Assembly: GCA_015680685.1 (NCBI GenBank)
Contig: MNCI01005891.1
Coordinates: 10,230 to 30,993 of the forward strand
Length of the DNA stretch: 20,764 bases
Direction of reading: 5' to 3'
Origin: Gnetum montanum
Lineage: Eukaryota; Streptophyta; Gnetopsida; Gnetales; Gnetaceae
In this document: piece by piece, positions 10,401 through 17,838 of the stretch
Layout: every line of letters starts with the position of its first letter
How positions within the stretch are numbered: the first letter of the stretch is position 1
Made by a program: the position numbers and the translations under genes
The notes under the pieces: model-generated
Databases searched by the model: none
What the model saw: only the letters and a program-made list of their open reading frames with translations
Told to the model about the DNA's origin: nothing

Positions 10401-12299
10401 ATTCCATCATAGATGTCTTGGATACCCTTTATGTACACGATAGAAACATCCATCATGCATAATAGAGGATAAAAACTAACTGCTTATATTAGATAGTTTC
10501 GTTTAAGAGGTCTTGAGTTCAATCCCCACTAATATCTAACTTATTAACTTTGAAATGTCAACAAATAAAAGATAAAAAAAGTTAAGATGTAAATTAATAG
10601 CCATTAGCATCAAATACTTTACAAATAGGGCTTTATCACAAAGAAATGGATGAAAAAAAGAAAAAAAAAAAACTTTTCATAATAGAAGAAGGATAATCAC
10701 CTAGAGACTCAATGCTTATTCTGCCAAGGTAGGGTCTTGGCAGGGCAGATGAGCAAAAGCCTAACTTGTTGTGAGCGACTGTGCCTAGGCTTGAACCTAG
10801 GTCTTACGATTGGAGAAACAAGCACCTTATCAGTAATTAATTTTTATATTAGTTAAAAGAAAAGTTATTTAACCCTTTTTAAATAAATAATAATAATGAT
10901 ATTAATTATAACCAACTTTTTTTAAGAAACATATAAATTGCCTCTTCCATTATTATTATTATTCAGTACCACTTATGATGAATCCAAAGAGGATTTGAAA
11001 CTAGTATGATTTTAGATGGTAAGAAGTAGAATCTCAGAAACACCCATCTTCTTTAATGTCCACCAAATAATCTCTTGGGGAACTCTATCATAAGCAAATT
11101 CCTCTTCTTACACCTGAATTTCTTTTCAATTGTCTTAGCAATGGTTGATCTTCTAGGCATAAAACCAAATTGATTTTCAGATACAGTTGATTCTTGCCTT
11201 AAAGGTTGTTCTATAACTTTTTCCCATAGCCTGTTGGTGTGACATTCTTCATTGCTGTATATGATATATTTGCGAAAAATAGCAGAATGCTTATTAAGCT
11301 GTTTGGTTGTAAGGTGATGTTAAGACCCATTGTGACTGCAATATCCCATTATCCTAATTAACGGGAAAATGAGTGTAATTTCATGAATTTATTTTATCAA
11401 GAGAAGTCTCTTTACATATGCTTGTCAAATTTAGTAATTTTGGTTGTGATAATCATATCAAAATAACAGAGCATCATTGTAGATATTACTAGGATTTTAG
11501 TTGTTCAGATGATTTGGTCTTTACATGACACATGGTCCAGTTTGACTTTTTGTGAATTTACGCCAAGATGTATATGTTAGGTTAATGTTCAGGGAGGAAA
11601 CATTCTTGTTTGTTTTCTTATGAGTGTATTGTTGGCATATTTAAAGCTTTCTTATGCAATGCTTGTAAACACATTTTCTTCATCTTGTAACTTACCATGA
11701 TTTTTTTGGGGCTTATTATTCATGATTTACTAATAAAATTTTCACATGCTTTTATAGTTAGTTATTTAGATTTTTCTCCTTTTGGTTTAAGAATAACCTT
11801 TTGAACCTGTTCGCATGGCTTGCCATACATGCGTTTTTTTATTTGTTTGAATCATTAAAAGTTGCTTTATGTGTAGGGGTCTTTGTACTGGTTTGCCAAG
11901 TCAAGAGCAGAAGATAAGATGCCTTATGAACTATTTTCAACGAATTTGCTGTAATACACCAGAGGGTGCAGTATCTTTTGAAAGAAAAGTTCTTCCCTTC
12001 AATGGCAATGTCTTTCCCTTGAGATATCGCTCTTTTACTTCTTGGAGTCAATCTCTGAATCCTCTCTGCAGATTTGAGGTGATAAAGAAAAAAGAAATTT
12101 TTTATCATATTCTGTGGTGTGCATAGTGCAATGAAGCGTTGTAATGAGCCTGTGATATTTTCTTTTGATTACTAATTAGTCTATTTCTTTTTAGGTGTTA
12201 GACACTGGTAGGATAGAAGATCATGGTAGAGAGGCTTTAGAAGTTGACTTTGCCAATAAATATTTGGGCGGTGGTGCTCTTGGCAACGGTCGTGTTCAG
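1210..12299 (+). CDS. PARG: poly(ADP-ribose) glycohydrolase, 5' half (five exons, 3' end outside window)
   Basis: PARG cleaves the ribose-ribose bonds of poly(ADP-ribose) and so reverses PARP signalling in DNA-damage and stress responses. The exons splice at GT..AG sites (phases 0, 0, 2, 0) into 283 codons without a stop. Family hallmarks appear in order: LFCWPS near residue 20, GYSLFFDD joined to LISRDESRK across intron 1, LLLRLPELL, a Q-x-GMVFVSQ stretch, ALLACALFCLFP, YFQRIC, AVSFERKVL, and EALEVDFANKYLGGGAL followed by GNGRVQ. The last is the start of the PARG signature GGG-x(6-8)-QEE, cut after Q by intron 5. Plant PARGs are roughly 500-550 residues, so about half is missing here. The ATG at 1210 is chosen because its context is ACCATGG, a stop lies in frame at 1177, and the N terminus aligns with plant PARG starts. 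No disabling change is visible, so the gene may be functional. The retroelements all sit in introns. Confidence 0.93.
1429..1513 (+). other. PARG: PARG intron 1 (85 bp)
   Basis: A very short intron with donor GTATGA and acceptor GGCAG at 1509-1513. The acceptor was chosen because it joins FFDD to LISRDESRK, as in other plant PARGs. The AG at 1488-1489 would lead to an in-frame stop. Its size contrasts with introns 3 and 5, which exceed 8 kb. Confidence 0.8.
1514..1732 (+). CDS. PARG: PARG exon 2
   Basis: This is 73 codons from LISRDESRK to GMVFVSQ, followed by the donor GTAATA. It is phase 0 on both sides. It carries the conserved PALAKLLLRLPELL helix and the L-S-PQQPGMVFVSQ segment of the PARG accessory domain. 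Confidence 0.88.
1733..3234 (+). other. PARG: PARG intron 2
   Basis: About 1.5 kb of AT-rich intron ending in a pyrimidine tract and ACAG. The only visible structures are a short (AATC) run followed by an A14 tract at about 1976-2019, which could be a decayed retroposon tail or plain slippage. I see no gene or mobile element in it. Confidence 0.7.
3235..3338 (+). CDS. PARG: PARG exon 3
   Basis: This is 104 bases encoding ELAAALLACALFCLFP and, further on, LQSINFDTLF. It ends in phase 2 after GC, with the donor GTATGT. The first base of exon 4 completes an Ala codon. The segment matches the conserved hydrophobic helix and INFD-LF motif of plant PARGs. Confidence 0.88.
3339..3880 (+). other. 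left part of PARG intron 3, no element seen
   Basis: AT-rich intron sequence following the exon 3 donor. I find no coding remnant, RNA gene or repeat here that I can support. Confidence 0.6.
3881..4029 (-). repeat. SINE-like repeat, copy 1
   Basis: On the - strand this reads AAGGTGCTTGTTTCTC, then a pol III B-box-like AGGTTCAAGC (3981-3990), then a Pro/Thr-like track ending in GATAACCC and a T run. The same order recurs at 10686-10838, so it is a dispersed repeat. A tRNA-derived SINE with a T-rich 3' end is the best fit. The A box is poorly preserved in both copies and I see no clear target duplication for this one. Confidence 0.5.
4500..5430 (+). mobile_element. probable LTR fragment (possible solo LTR) of an unidentified retroelement
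   Basis: The sequence has an LTR-promoter look: TATAAATAGG at 4643-4652, then a GGGGTGAACCCC hairpin and a pyrimidine-rich, TTCTCTTT-type track typical of the R/U5 part of plant LTRs. No gag or pol remnant follows before the next element. I could not find convincing TG..CA ends, a partner LTR or a target duplication, so the limits are approximate and the identification is tentative. Confidence 0.33.
5430..5765. repeat. cluster of imperfect CCATGA(C/G)T repeats
   Basis: About a dozen imperfect copies of CCATGA or its complement are packed in ~335 bases, for example at 5441, 5453, 5490 and around 5602 and 5726, mixed with CTTACTATGA and CTCGTGG(C/T)ATA variants. The spacing is irregular. The frame is closed in all directions, so it is not coding. 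It may be the enhancer-like part of the adjacent LTR-like segment or a degenerate satellite; neither can be decided here. Confidence 0.4.
5870..5939 (-). mobile_element. RTE-type LINE remnant, segment 3 (C-terminal RT)
   Basis: Read on the - strand, 5939 downward encodes PRWMSGMTNKDQLNNSLIRE, matching the RWM-G-TR-DRIRNE-IRE motif near the C terminus of RTE-clade reverse transcriptases. It continues segment 2 (10184-10441); the two were separated by the LTR element inserted between them. A perfect CTCTTATAAGAG palindrome lies at 5872-5883. Confidence 0.6.
5935..5939. repeat. target site duplication CATCT, left copy
   Basis: CATCT directly precedes the TG terminus of the LTR element at 5940 and is repeated at 10179-10183 directly after the other terminus. 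Five bases is the usual duplication length for Ty3/gypsy and Ty1/copia integrases. Confidence 0.8.
5940..6745 (-). repeat. 3' LTR
   Basis: The 806-bp LTR reads TGATGAGAACATCACC at its start (6745 downward) and ends in CA at 5940-5941. It aligns along its length with 9321-10178. A TATA box, TATAAATAAG, lies at 6330-6339 on the - strand. Upstream of it in U3 (about 6409-6557) are seven copies of a near-palindromic AAGAYRTCTT motif. Confidence 0.88.
6746..6758 (-). other. polypurine tract
   Basis: On the - strand AGGGCGGAAGAGA directly abuts the TG of the 3' LTR. It is the expected plus-strand primer, with one C interrupting an otherwise pure purine run. Confidence 0.75.
6759..7430 (-). other. 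3' interior of the LTR element, no pol recognised
   Basis: This is the stretch between the protease remnant and the polypurine tract. Frames are short and broken and show none of the RT, RNase H or integrase motifs of Ty3/gypsy elements. Either pol was deleted before this copy was made, or the family is a gag-protease-only derivative. Confidence 0.6.
7430..7720 (-). pseudogene. retroelement aspartic protease, decayed
   Basis: The - strand shows the plant gypsy protease pattern: HSFSVLINGGAQ at about 7715-7688, then after a frameshift HPNPSKVHWL, EQCLVDCSIGDFHDQILCDV, and W-YDNKAIFDG. In the family the active site is D-S/T/G-GA within 'VDSGAT' and the late motif is LLGRPW-YDR. Here the catalytic Asp is Asn (ING GA) and LLGRPW has become FWRSW, so it is not active. 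It follows gag as in Ty3/gypsy polyproteins. Confidence 0.72.
7925..8991 (-). pseudogene. retrotransposon gag with CCHC knuckle, decayed
   Basis: The likely start is ATG at 8991-8989 (MAPKKKKKQELGQ, then a short coiled coil). After stops and shifts, 8441-8253 carries the capsid-type core (FEKTTFCHETIKKLKFFRQG then VKDYYVKFCKAL), matching the retrotrans_gag pattern LK-Q-G-SV-EY--EF--L. Frame 8250-7927 continues with FYEPDTLDEAYDLAFKAEMK, a Lys/Arg/Ser-rich tail, and the knuckle CYNCGESG. A frameshift separates this from the second half (VRQKDCTNPKK), and the His is lost. Gag would package the element RNA; this copy cannot. Confidence 0.75.
9304..9317 (-). other. primer binding site, tRNA-iMet type
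   Basis: On the - strand TGGTATCATAGCAC begins three bases after the 5' LTR end. It matches the common plant PBS TGGTATCAGAGC with one mismatch in the core. This fixes the orientation of the element. Confidence 0.8.
9321..10178 (-). repeat. 5' LTR
   Basis: The 858-bp LTR begins TGATAAGGATATCACC at 10178 and ends ...CTATTA at 9321, where the canonical terminal CA has mutated to TA (C to T). A TATA box TATAAATAAG lies at 9711-9720 on the - strand. The U3 array of AAGAYRTCTT motifs (about 9789-9990) has nine copies against seven in the other LTR, which accounts for much of the length difference. Confidence 0.88.
10179..10183. repeat. target site duplication CATCT, right copy
   Basis: Matches 5935-5939 exactly and directly follows the LTR terminus at 10178. 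Confidence 0.8.
10184..10441 (-). mobile_element. RTE-type LINE remnant, segment 2
   Basis: The - strand encodes VYIKGIQDIYDGIATQV, then after a frameshift LHQGSALSPY and DRRIPARLK, FYRTTIRP. These are the palm motif LHQGSALSPYLF and the downstream K-PTKLKGKFYRT--RP block of RTE-clade RTs. The ~130-150 residues that normally separate them, including the catalytic FADD motif, are absent. The single ambiguous base at 10311 sits exactly at that junction. The segment then runs into the LTR element at 10183. Confidence 0.7.
10442..11048. mobile_element. 581-bp insertion flanked by 13-bp direct repeats
   Basis: AGAAACATCCATC (10442-10454) and AGAAACACCCATC (11036-11048) match at 12 of 13 positions and bracket 10455-11035. 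In the LINE both encode the same GVS/DVS codons, so the RT frame was opened there and the repeat is a target duplication. The insert holds the SINE-like copy 2, an A-rich track at 10652-10676, and a second B-box-like GAGTTCAATCC at 10515-10525 on the + strand. It has no recognisable protein code and no terminal inverted repeats. Confidence 0.6.
10686..10838 (-). repeat. SINE-like repeat, copy 2
   Basis: The - strand reads GATAAGGTGCTTGTTTCTCC, then the B-box-like AGGTTCAAGCC (10788-10798), and ends in GTGATTATCC and a T-rich run. It aligns with 3881-4029 throughout. It is wholly contained in the 581-bp insertion in the RTE LINE. Confidence 0.55.
11049..11245 (-). mobile_element. RTE-type LINE remnant, segment 1 (5'-truncated)
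   Basis: The - strand encodes NRLWEKVIEQPLRQE, then VSENQFGFMPRRST and KKRNLLMIEF, matching the RTE-clade RT finger motif KLWERVIEQRLR-E--ISENQFGFMPGRST. Nothing LINE-like is found further upstream on that strand, so this copy is 5'-truncated. Segments 2 and 3 continue it after two later insertions. Confidence 0.75.
11250..11876 (+). other. right end of PARG intron 3, no element seen
   Basis: AT-rich intron leading to the exon 4 acceptor TTATGTGTAG at 11867-11876. I see no gene or recognisable repeat here. Confidence 0.6.
11877..12078 (+). CDS. PARG: PARG exon 4
   Basis: 202 bases, entering with the last base of an Ala codon. It encodes YFQRICCNTPEGAVSFERKV and later PLCRFE, ending in phase 0 at the donor GTGATA. 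SFERKVL is a strong plant PARG motif. The following intron (12079-12194, 116 bp) ends TTTTTAG. Confidence 0.9.
12195..12299 (+). CDS. PARG: PARG exon 5, first part of the catalytic signature
   Basis: 35 codons from VLDTGRIEDHGREALEVDFA to NKYLGGGALGNGRVQ, then the donor GTACAG. GGG-x7-Q is the first part of the PARG macrodomain signature; the paired catalytic Glu residues must be encoded by the next exon, which is not in this window. The ligand-contacting NKYLGGG loop is intact. Confidence 0.92.
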
Positions 12300-12739
12300 G
12301 TACAGTTTCCACAATCTGATCGAAGTACAGTTATTTTTGCCACTTTATTATCTTGGTGCATGAATTATTTTTATTGTAAAGAAGTGCTATTTTCTAATGT
12401 TAAACATGTCAATTGTTTTCCTTTCTATTAATTATAAACTCATCAACATCTCTTTTGCTGAATTATGATGCATCATTGAAGCACGGTACTGGGTTACGTA
12501 GTGCTGATCACAACGATGATGATTGCCCAGGCTACACCAAATGAACAAACTTCTGGTTTATAAGTTCCATGTCTCTGGACCATATTTTGTGAAATCAATG
12601 CGTAGGTAAATCATGTATCACAAGATAAACTATGCCATAGAACTTAGATGATTTTAGAGGTTGGGGTTGTAGAGGTGAATCTTCCATGTACGATGAGTCC
12701 AAACACTTATTTGGAAAATTACTAAACAATGGAAAATCA
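12300..12739 (+). other. start of PARG intron 5, no element seen
   Basis: AT-rich intron between the exon 5 donor and the 3' tail of the old L1 LINE. The sequence around 12480-12560 is less AT-rich, but none of its frames is recognisable. No PARG exon encoding EEIRF-like residues is found here or anywhere downstream, so intron 5 exceeds 8.4 kb. Confidence 0.6.
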
Positions 12740-14510
12740 TTTTTTTTAAAACAAGTAAACAAGATTATATATAATAAAATAAGAGTTGAAATACAAAGAA
12801 TTATTCTAGGATCTTAAAGATCAATGAAGATGAGAGGATGATATTTCTAAAAAATAAAATGATCATGTCAAGCTACCAATTTAGTCCTTGCTTTGGAGAT
12901 AAAAGTTATTATCATGTAAGGTGCAAAGACTCTGGTAGTCAAGTTCCATTTTATATATAGCATTCTCCTTCCAATTTTTTACTGCTACCCACCATACTCT
13001 ATCTAGATTGATTTTTGTCCCTTCAAAAGTCGTTTGGTTTCTTTCCTTCTAGATTTGATAGATCACATGTGCAAGCAAAATACTCCAAATGATATTAATG
13101 TATCGGGTTCCACTAATCCAAGTCTAAACTGTTACAGGATTTTGTAAAGATCTTGACATAGTAAAATGCTGATTTTCAACTTCCCAAAAATATGGGCAAT
13201 TGCAGAGCAGTTCAAAAAGATACTACCATTCACAAGCATTCTTACAGAAATATCTATTACCCATTATCCATCCTTGTTTCAATAGATTATCTATTGTTAA
13301 AATTTTCCCTTTTTGTGCCAATTTAAAATTAGCATGAACTTTAGGGATTAGTCCACTTTCTTTCAACGAATACTGAATAGCTTATTTATCCTCTTGGCTA
13401 GTGTATAAAGTATTTTAAGCATTTACCACTTTGTAAGAATATTTATTTTCTCATAATCAATACTCATACATTGATTTCTTATTCATCTATGTATTATGCA
13501 AGTACCAATAATATGTGATCCTTTTAGAAAATCTTCTGTGTGTTTAAATATTTAGCCTTTATTACTTTTACCCACATGATCTGTAATTCTCTAAGTTAAC
13601 TTTCCTATAAGAGCCATATTTAAGTAATGTAATTTTTAACTACAAGTCTTGTTATGTTTTCATGAATACCAAAATTTATCCTAATTTAATAAATGAATTT
13701 TTTTTGCCTTTTTTAAAATCCTGCCAAAGAAAAATACATTTTAATTTTTGAAGTTTCTTTACTACCTTCTTTGGGGTTTAAAGACACGATATTAAAGATA
13801 GAAGAACATATTGAAGACAACTATGGATTAATTGTAATGTTCTAGCCATTTTAAGAAGCTTTAGTTGCCAACCAACTAGTCTTCAAGTCATCTTCTCTAA
13901 AATAGTAGTCACAATTTTTACTTAACTTTTTCCCAAAAATAAAGGTATGCCCAAATATTTCCTCGGAAGACTAGTAGACTTACAGTTTGACACTTTTGAA
14001 ATATTTTGCTCTCTTATTTTTGAAAGATGAAAAGCAAACAAAAATGCTTATCAAAATTAATTTTAATCCTGAAACTTGGAAAATATTATCCAAACACCTC
14101 TTTAACATTTTAGATGCATTTTTCTGCAGCTTCAAGGAAGATAAATGTCATTAACAAATTGCACGTGTAAAATCAGACAACCCATGGGCTGGTATAATTC
14201 CTTTAATTTTTTCCTTTTTAGCCTTTTTTAAATCAGGTATTCTAAAGCTTTAATCATCATAATAAAAACGGGTGACATAAGATTTTCTTGTATCAAACTC
14301 ATTGCAGCTGTAAAATCTTTCTTGTGCTTCCTCATTAAACAACAATGAAAATGATATAGCAACATAACATTCTTTAAGCATTGAGCATCTATGATCAGGA
14401 AATCAAAATTTATGTAATATGGCACCCAAAAAATCTCTATAAGACAATCATAAGCTTTGCTTAAGTCAAGTTTAAACCCAAGTAAACCTCTACTTTTTTT
14501 AGCGAAAAGG
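12740..14510 (-). mobile_element. old L1-type LINE remnant
   Basis: Read from 14510 downward it encodes GLLGFKLDLSKAYDCL (RT motif A), then SLIQENLMSPVFIMMIKALE (decayed RQGDPLSPFLF block), GHTFIFGKKLSK (YLGIPLF-GKKLS region), and at about 13305-13150 ILTIDNLLKQGWIMGNRYFC and YLFELLCNCPYFWEV, the plant zf-RVT domain. IWKERNQTTFEG lies near 13030. It ends in an A-rich tail (T8 on the + strand at 12740-12747). Many stops and shifts mark it as the most decayed LINE here. Its 5' part is missing, and the segment next to it at 14527 belongs to a different LINE family. Confidence 0.8.
14358..14462 (-). repeat. direct repeat R, inner copy (RT motif-A region of old LINE)
   Basis: This ~105-bp part of the old LINE RT (KAYDCLIEIFWVPYYINFDF in frame) recurs at 16172-16277 with roughly 85-90% identity by eye. 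The two copies are in the same orientation and bracket the older J-LINE fragment. Only this copy is followed by the rest of the LINE. Confidence 0.8.
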
Positions 14511-14526
14511 TCAGGCTGTGGATGGC

Positions 14527-16140
14527 ATCCAGAATAGCTCGAAAATCCTCTATAGCAATGAAGTTCGTTGCTTTCTGAAATTCCTTCTACCTCTCCTTGT
14601 GGTTTTGTTGGGCCTCTGTAGTGGAGGCCTTGTCTTGGTGGAACTCCATGGAGGTCTTCAGGACGTGCCTTCTGAGGCCAGCCCAAGAGACATTGTAGTT
14701 GACCCCCATGACATCATAGGGGTAGCGGCCCACTCTAAACTAGTGTTGTGCGTTGGTTTCATTTGTGGCCATTTGCCCCTGTAGGAGCTGTTCTTCCTCA
14801 AGGAGGGCCCTGGCGTGTTGTGCCTTTTCCTCCTCTTGTTGTTGCAGTTGCTTTTGTTCCTCTTGGCGTACATCTTCTTGGATCTATGCCCTTAGCTCTT
14901 CTTCTAAAGTACTCCTCTTGATAGCCTTTTGCAACTTCCTTTGTCTTCATTCGTGCATGGCGGCCTCTTGCATATGCCAGTTTGCCTTTTAGAATCTGAT
15001 TTTGGTTGCCTCTTCTTGCCTACTCAGCTTCGCTTGCTAGCGTGCCCATTCTTGGGCCCTTGCCTCCTTGATGGCTTGGAGCAGATCGGCCTCATATTGG
15101 CTTTGGAGCTCCCAACGGACTTGCTCCTTTGCCAGTCTAATTTGGTCCCGAAGTAGCAGTTGATGAGTAACAAACTGTTGGTCTAGGTTAGGGTTCCCTC
15201 CACCCACTATTGGTGTCCCCATCTCCAACTGCTCCTTTAGAACCTACTTGACCGAGGTGGAGGACTCACCCTTGAGAGTGGGACAACGGTGCATATAAGT
15301 CCTTCTAACCTGGAGGGTTTTGGTTGGCACAAGCTCTTGTCGCCATGTTGCATTCCAAAGGGTGAGAATCAAGTTGAAATGTTGTCCTCGTCTACCCCTC
15401 TAGAGTCCAGCTAAGAAAAACTTTGGAAGATTCGACAAATAGCTAAGTTGCATGCACCAAAGGAAAGCATAATGGGTCCCCTGGAGCTTCCAAGCATTGC
15501 CTTAGTGCACAAAGAAATGTTCGACAAGCTTCACTGCATCCTGCTAGAGGGACAAAAGAGCAGACTTTGGCACTTGTTTGCTACTTGTCTTTGGAATAGG
15601 CCCTTGGAAGAAACTTTTTGCATCTTGGAGGCCCCTCCCCACAGGCGACACTATCTCTTTCTTTGTCAGAATGCCCACGTACTCTGCAATTGCCACCTTC
15701 ATGAGTTTGATATGGACACCATGGAAGGTAGTGTTGTCCTTGCACCACTGAGAAAAGAAGGAAGTATATGCTAGCTTAGGGTCTTTGGTTAGCAAAGGGA
15801 GCAGGTCTTTCCAGCCCATTTGCCACACTAGCGTCCATAGTTGTGGATTGCTTTGAAATGTTTGGCAGTCCAGCTCGAAAGTCAGGGTGTATCCCATGGT
15901 TGCTCTTGCCTCCCGCCAAAGTTGTTGTGCATTGTGGAAAATAAAGGTCGGTGATGGGAGAGGCACATTTTGAAATATGTATGCATTTTGTGCCTCCCAT
16001 AATGCTCAAAGGACTACACCAGCCAGAGAATCCCCGTGTAGCAATGGCATAGTCGCCGAGGTTGCCGAAATTACTTGTATGAAGGGACATTGATGCTAAA
16101 TGAAAAGTTTCATGGACAAGAATAATTTGATATAATTTCT
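14527..16140 (-). pseudogene. older fragment of the J-domain LINE ORF2 C terminus
   Basis: One frame runs from about 16140 to 14527 with eleven stops after 16080 but no net frameshift. It opens with a decayed zf-RVT end (HQCP, then GVVL-stop-ALWEAQNAYIF, matching TLLLWVVWKARNNSVF in the younger copy). Next come the unknown domain (TLTFELDCQTFQ, DPKLAYTSFFSQW, RGLQDAKSFFQGPIP, FFVH-GNAWKLQGTHYAFL, NLPKFF, LILTLW), a Gln/Glu/Arg coiled coil (15228 to about 14745), and a 65-codon J-like segment (14721-14527: PYDVMGV, WAGLRRHV, HQDK, EFQKATNFIAIEDFRAILD). It shares order and spacing with 17839-19320. It cannot encode a product now. Neither end shows a tail, so it is an internal fragment embedded in old LINE sequence. 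Confidence 0.82.
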
Positions 16141-16171
16141 CAAATCTAATTTGTTCTTGCTCCTATTGTGC

Positions 16172-16277
16172 AGTAGCATAACATTCTTTACACATTTGAG
16201 TACCTATGATTAGGAAATTTAAATTTATGTAATATGGCATCCAAAAAATCTTCATAAGACAATCATTAGCTTTGCTT
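16172..16277 (-). repeat. direct repeat R, outer copy
   Basis: Same ~105-bp LINE RT segment as 14358-14462 (KANDCLMKIFWMPYYINLNF in frame). Beyond 16277 the sequence stops resembling the LINE, so this piece is isolated. Confidence 0.8.
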
Positions 16278-17590
16278 GTAACACCCATTCATAGGGAGCA
16301 AGAGCTAACACCCAAAGCCTCCAGAAAAAAAGCTAGTTGAAAGAAGAAAATGCATAGATGATTTTCTTTCTACGACAATCAAACTGACATTAATATGTAA
16401 AATTGAAATGAAATCAGTAGTGCCAAGATCTAGCTTTGCAACAGGTCAATCAATATTAATTTTAAGAATTAAGAGATAATTTAAAAAAGAAATTGCCATA
16501 GTAAAAATCTGTGCAAGATTCATCAGATTTAAAAATCAAACTCTTTTTTTATTCAACCTAAAAAGAAATAGCTAATCAAGATCATTTACACATTTGTAAA
16601 CCAAAGAAATGACCACAAAGGCAGATAAATCAATAATCTTAGATTTGTTCAATTACATAATAATATTTTATATTTTCCAGCAACACACAAAACAAGACCA
16701 TTTGAATTTAACTCTTGTAACCATTGTAGCTTTAATCATTTAATCAGGCAATTCATATGTTCAATAGCAGTGGATAGATCCAAACCATAAATGAACATCC
16801 TAGGTTTTCTCCCACTCCATCAATTTACAAAAAGATATCAAAATCAGACTTGAGAAGATATAGAAAAAATATAAATCAAGTTTCAGATCTAAGATTTATG
16901 CATTTTAAGGAGAAGGGTTCATCAACCAAATTCTAACCAAAACCCAATAATTCAACAATTCTAAAAGATTCACAGTTATCCATGGGCTCAAGGATACTCT
17001 CATTTTTTGTTGGTGGTACCAATTCTCATATCAGGGATCCTTGGCCCTTGTTGGCAATTGTTTTTAATAATGCCCCAAATCGTTATGGGTGTTTTTGAAT
17101 TGTTAGAGAAACAACTCTTATCCAAGTCATTTAGGTGTGAGAGTGTAGAGGACAAGTGGAGAGATTCAGAATAGCAATAAAAAATTCAACAATCCAAACT
17201 TACAACAACAATCTTGATAATTTCATACAAGCATTGTGAAGGTGGTTAGGCAAGCAAGAAGGGAAGTTGAGAAAATCAGCTGTTGCTGGCCATTATCAGA
17301 TATAATAGAGATGGATCATTTTACCTTCTTGCTCAGATATCTTGCTTACTAGGAGGGATTATCAGAATGTTGGATTGCTATGCAACACTAGTTTTCTTTC
17401 TTCCTACTATCTCATGTAGCAGCCACAGTCTTCTCTCCCTTTCCAGCCACACTCCTTGCTGCTTTATCCCTTTTTTTCTTGTCCTGCTTAGCTACCTTTG
17501 CCTTGTGTGGTTTTTTTTCTCCCCTCCTCTCCCTATTTGTTGGTGGAATAAAAGATAATGGATTGTTTGTTGTAACTGACTCTTTCTTGG
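16278..17590 (+). other. intron 5 stretch between LINE copies, no element seen
   Basis: About 1.3 kb of AT-rich intron. The open frame at 17283-17558 is hydrophobic, C/L/S-rich and unlike any family I know; it looks like a pyrimidine-rich track read in frame. I see no supported feature. Confidence 0.6.
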
Positions 17591-17740
17591 AAACTGTTTG
17601 TTTTCTTTTCTTTTCTTTTTAAAGTTCTTTTTTTCCCCTCACTCCAATGAGTCATGAGTTCAATTCTTTTCATTATCACTATCAAAAATCAATAAAATAT
17701 GTATATTCACAGATCCAAAACCAGCGAAGCAGATCCGGGC

Positions 17741-17753
17741 GGGGGGGGGGGGG
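17741..17753 (+). repeat. G13 homopolymer in the LINE 3' end
   Basis: Thirteen G in a row, a C tract in the LINE sense, lying 25 bases past the ORF stop. It marks the GC-rich/AT-rich transition. Homopolymer length is unreliable in sequence data and in replication. Confidence 0.75.
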
Positions 17754-17838
17754 CAAAAACTCGACAGAGGACCATCCACTAAGGGTTCGTCGGCAGCCGT
17801 CGGCAGGTGTAGTTGGGACGCTCCAGTTCATGGAGGAT

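Noticed and set aside
10515-10525. GAGTTCAATCC as part of a tRNA gene
   Set aside because: Only a B-box-like match is present; no A box at the right distance and no cloverleaf can be drawn.
14463-14526. Treating the old L1 RT as part of the same polyprotein, with the J-like module at its N-terminal side
   Set aside because: The younger copy places the J-like module at the C terminus after zf-RVT, and the older fragment itself begins with a zf-RVT end, so the abutment at about 14510-14527 is a junction between two elements.
17283-17558. 91-codon hydrophobic frame on the + strand
   Set aside because: It comes from a pyrimidine-rich track (Leu, Ser, Cys, Phe codons) in an intron with no homology or start context.
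17741-17753. G13 tract as a G-quadruplex regulatory element
   Set aside because: It is a single homopolymer in a LINE 3' end with no neighbouring G tracts, and its length may be a sequencing artefact.
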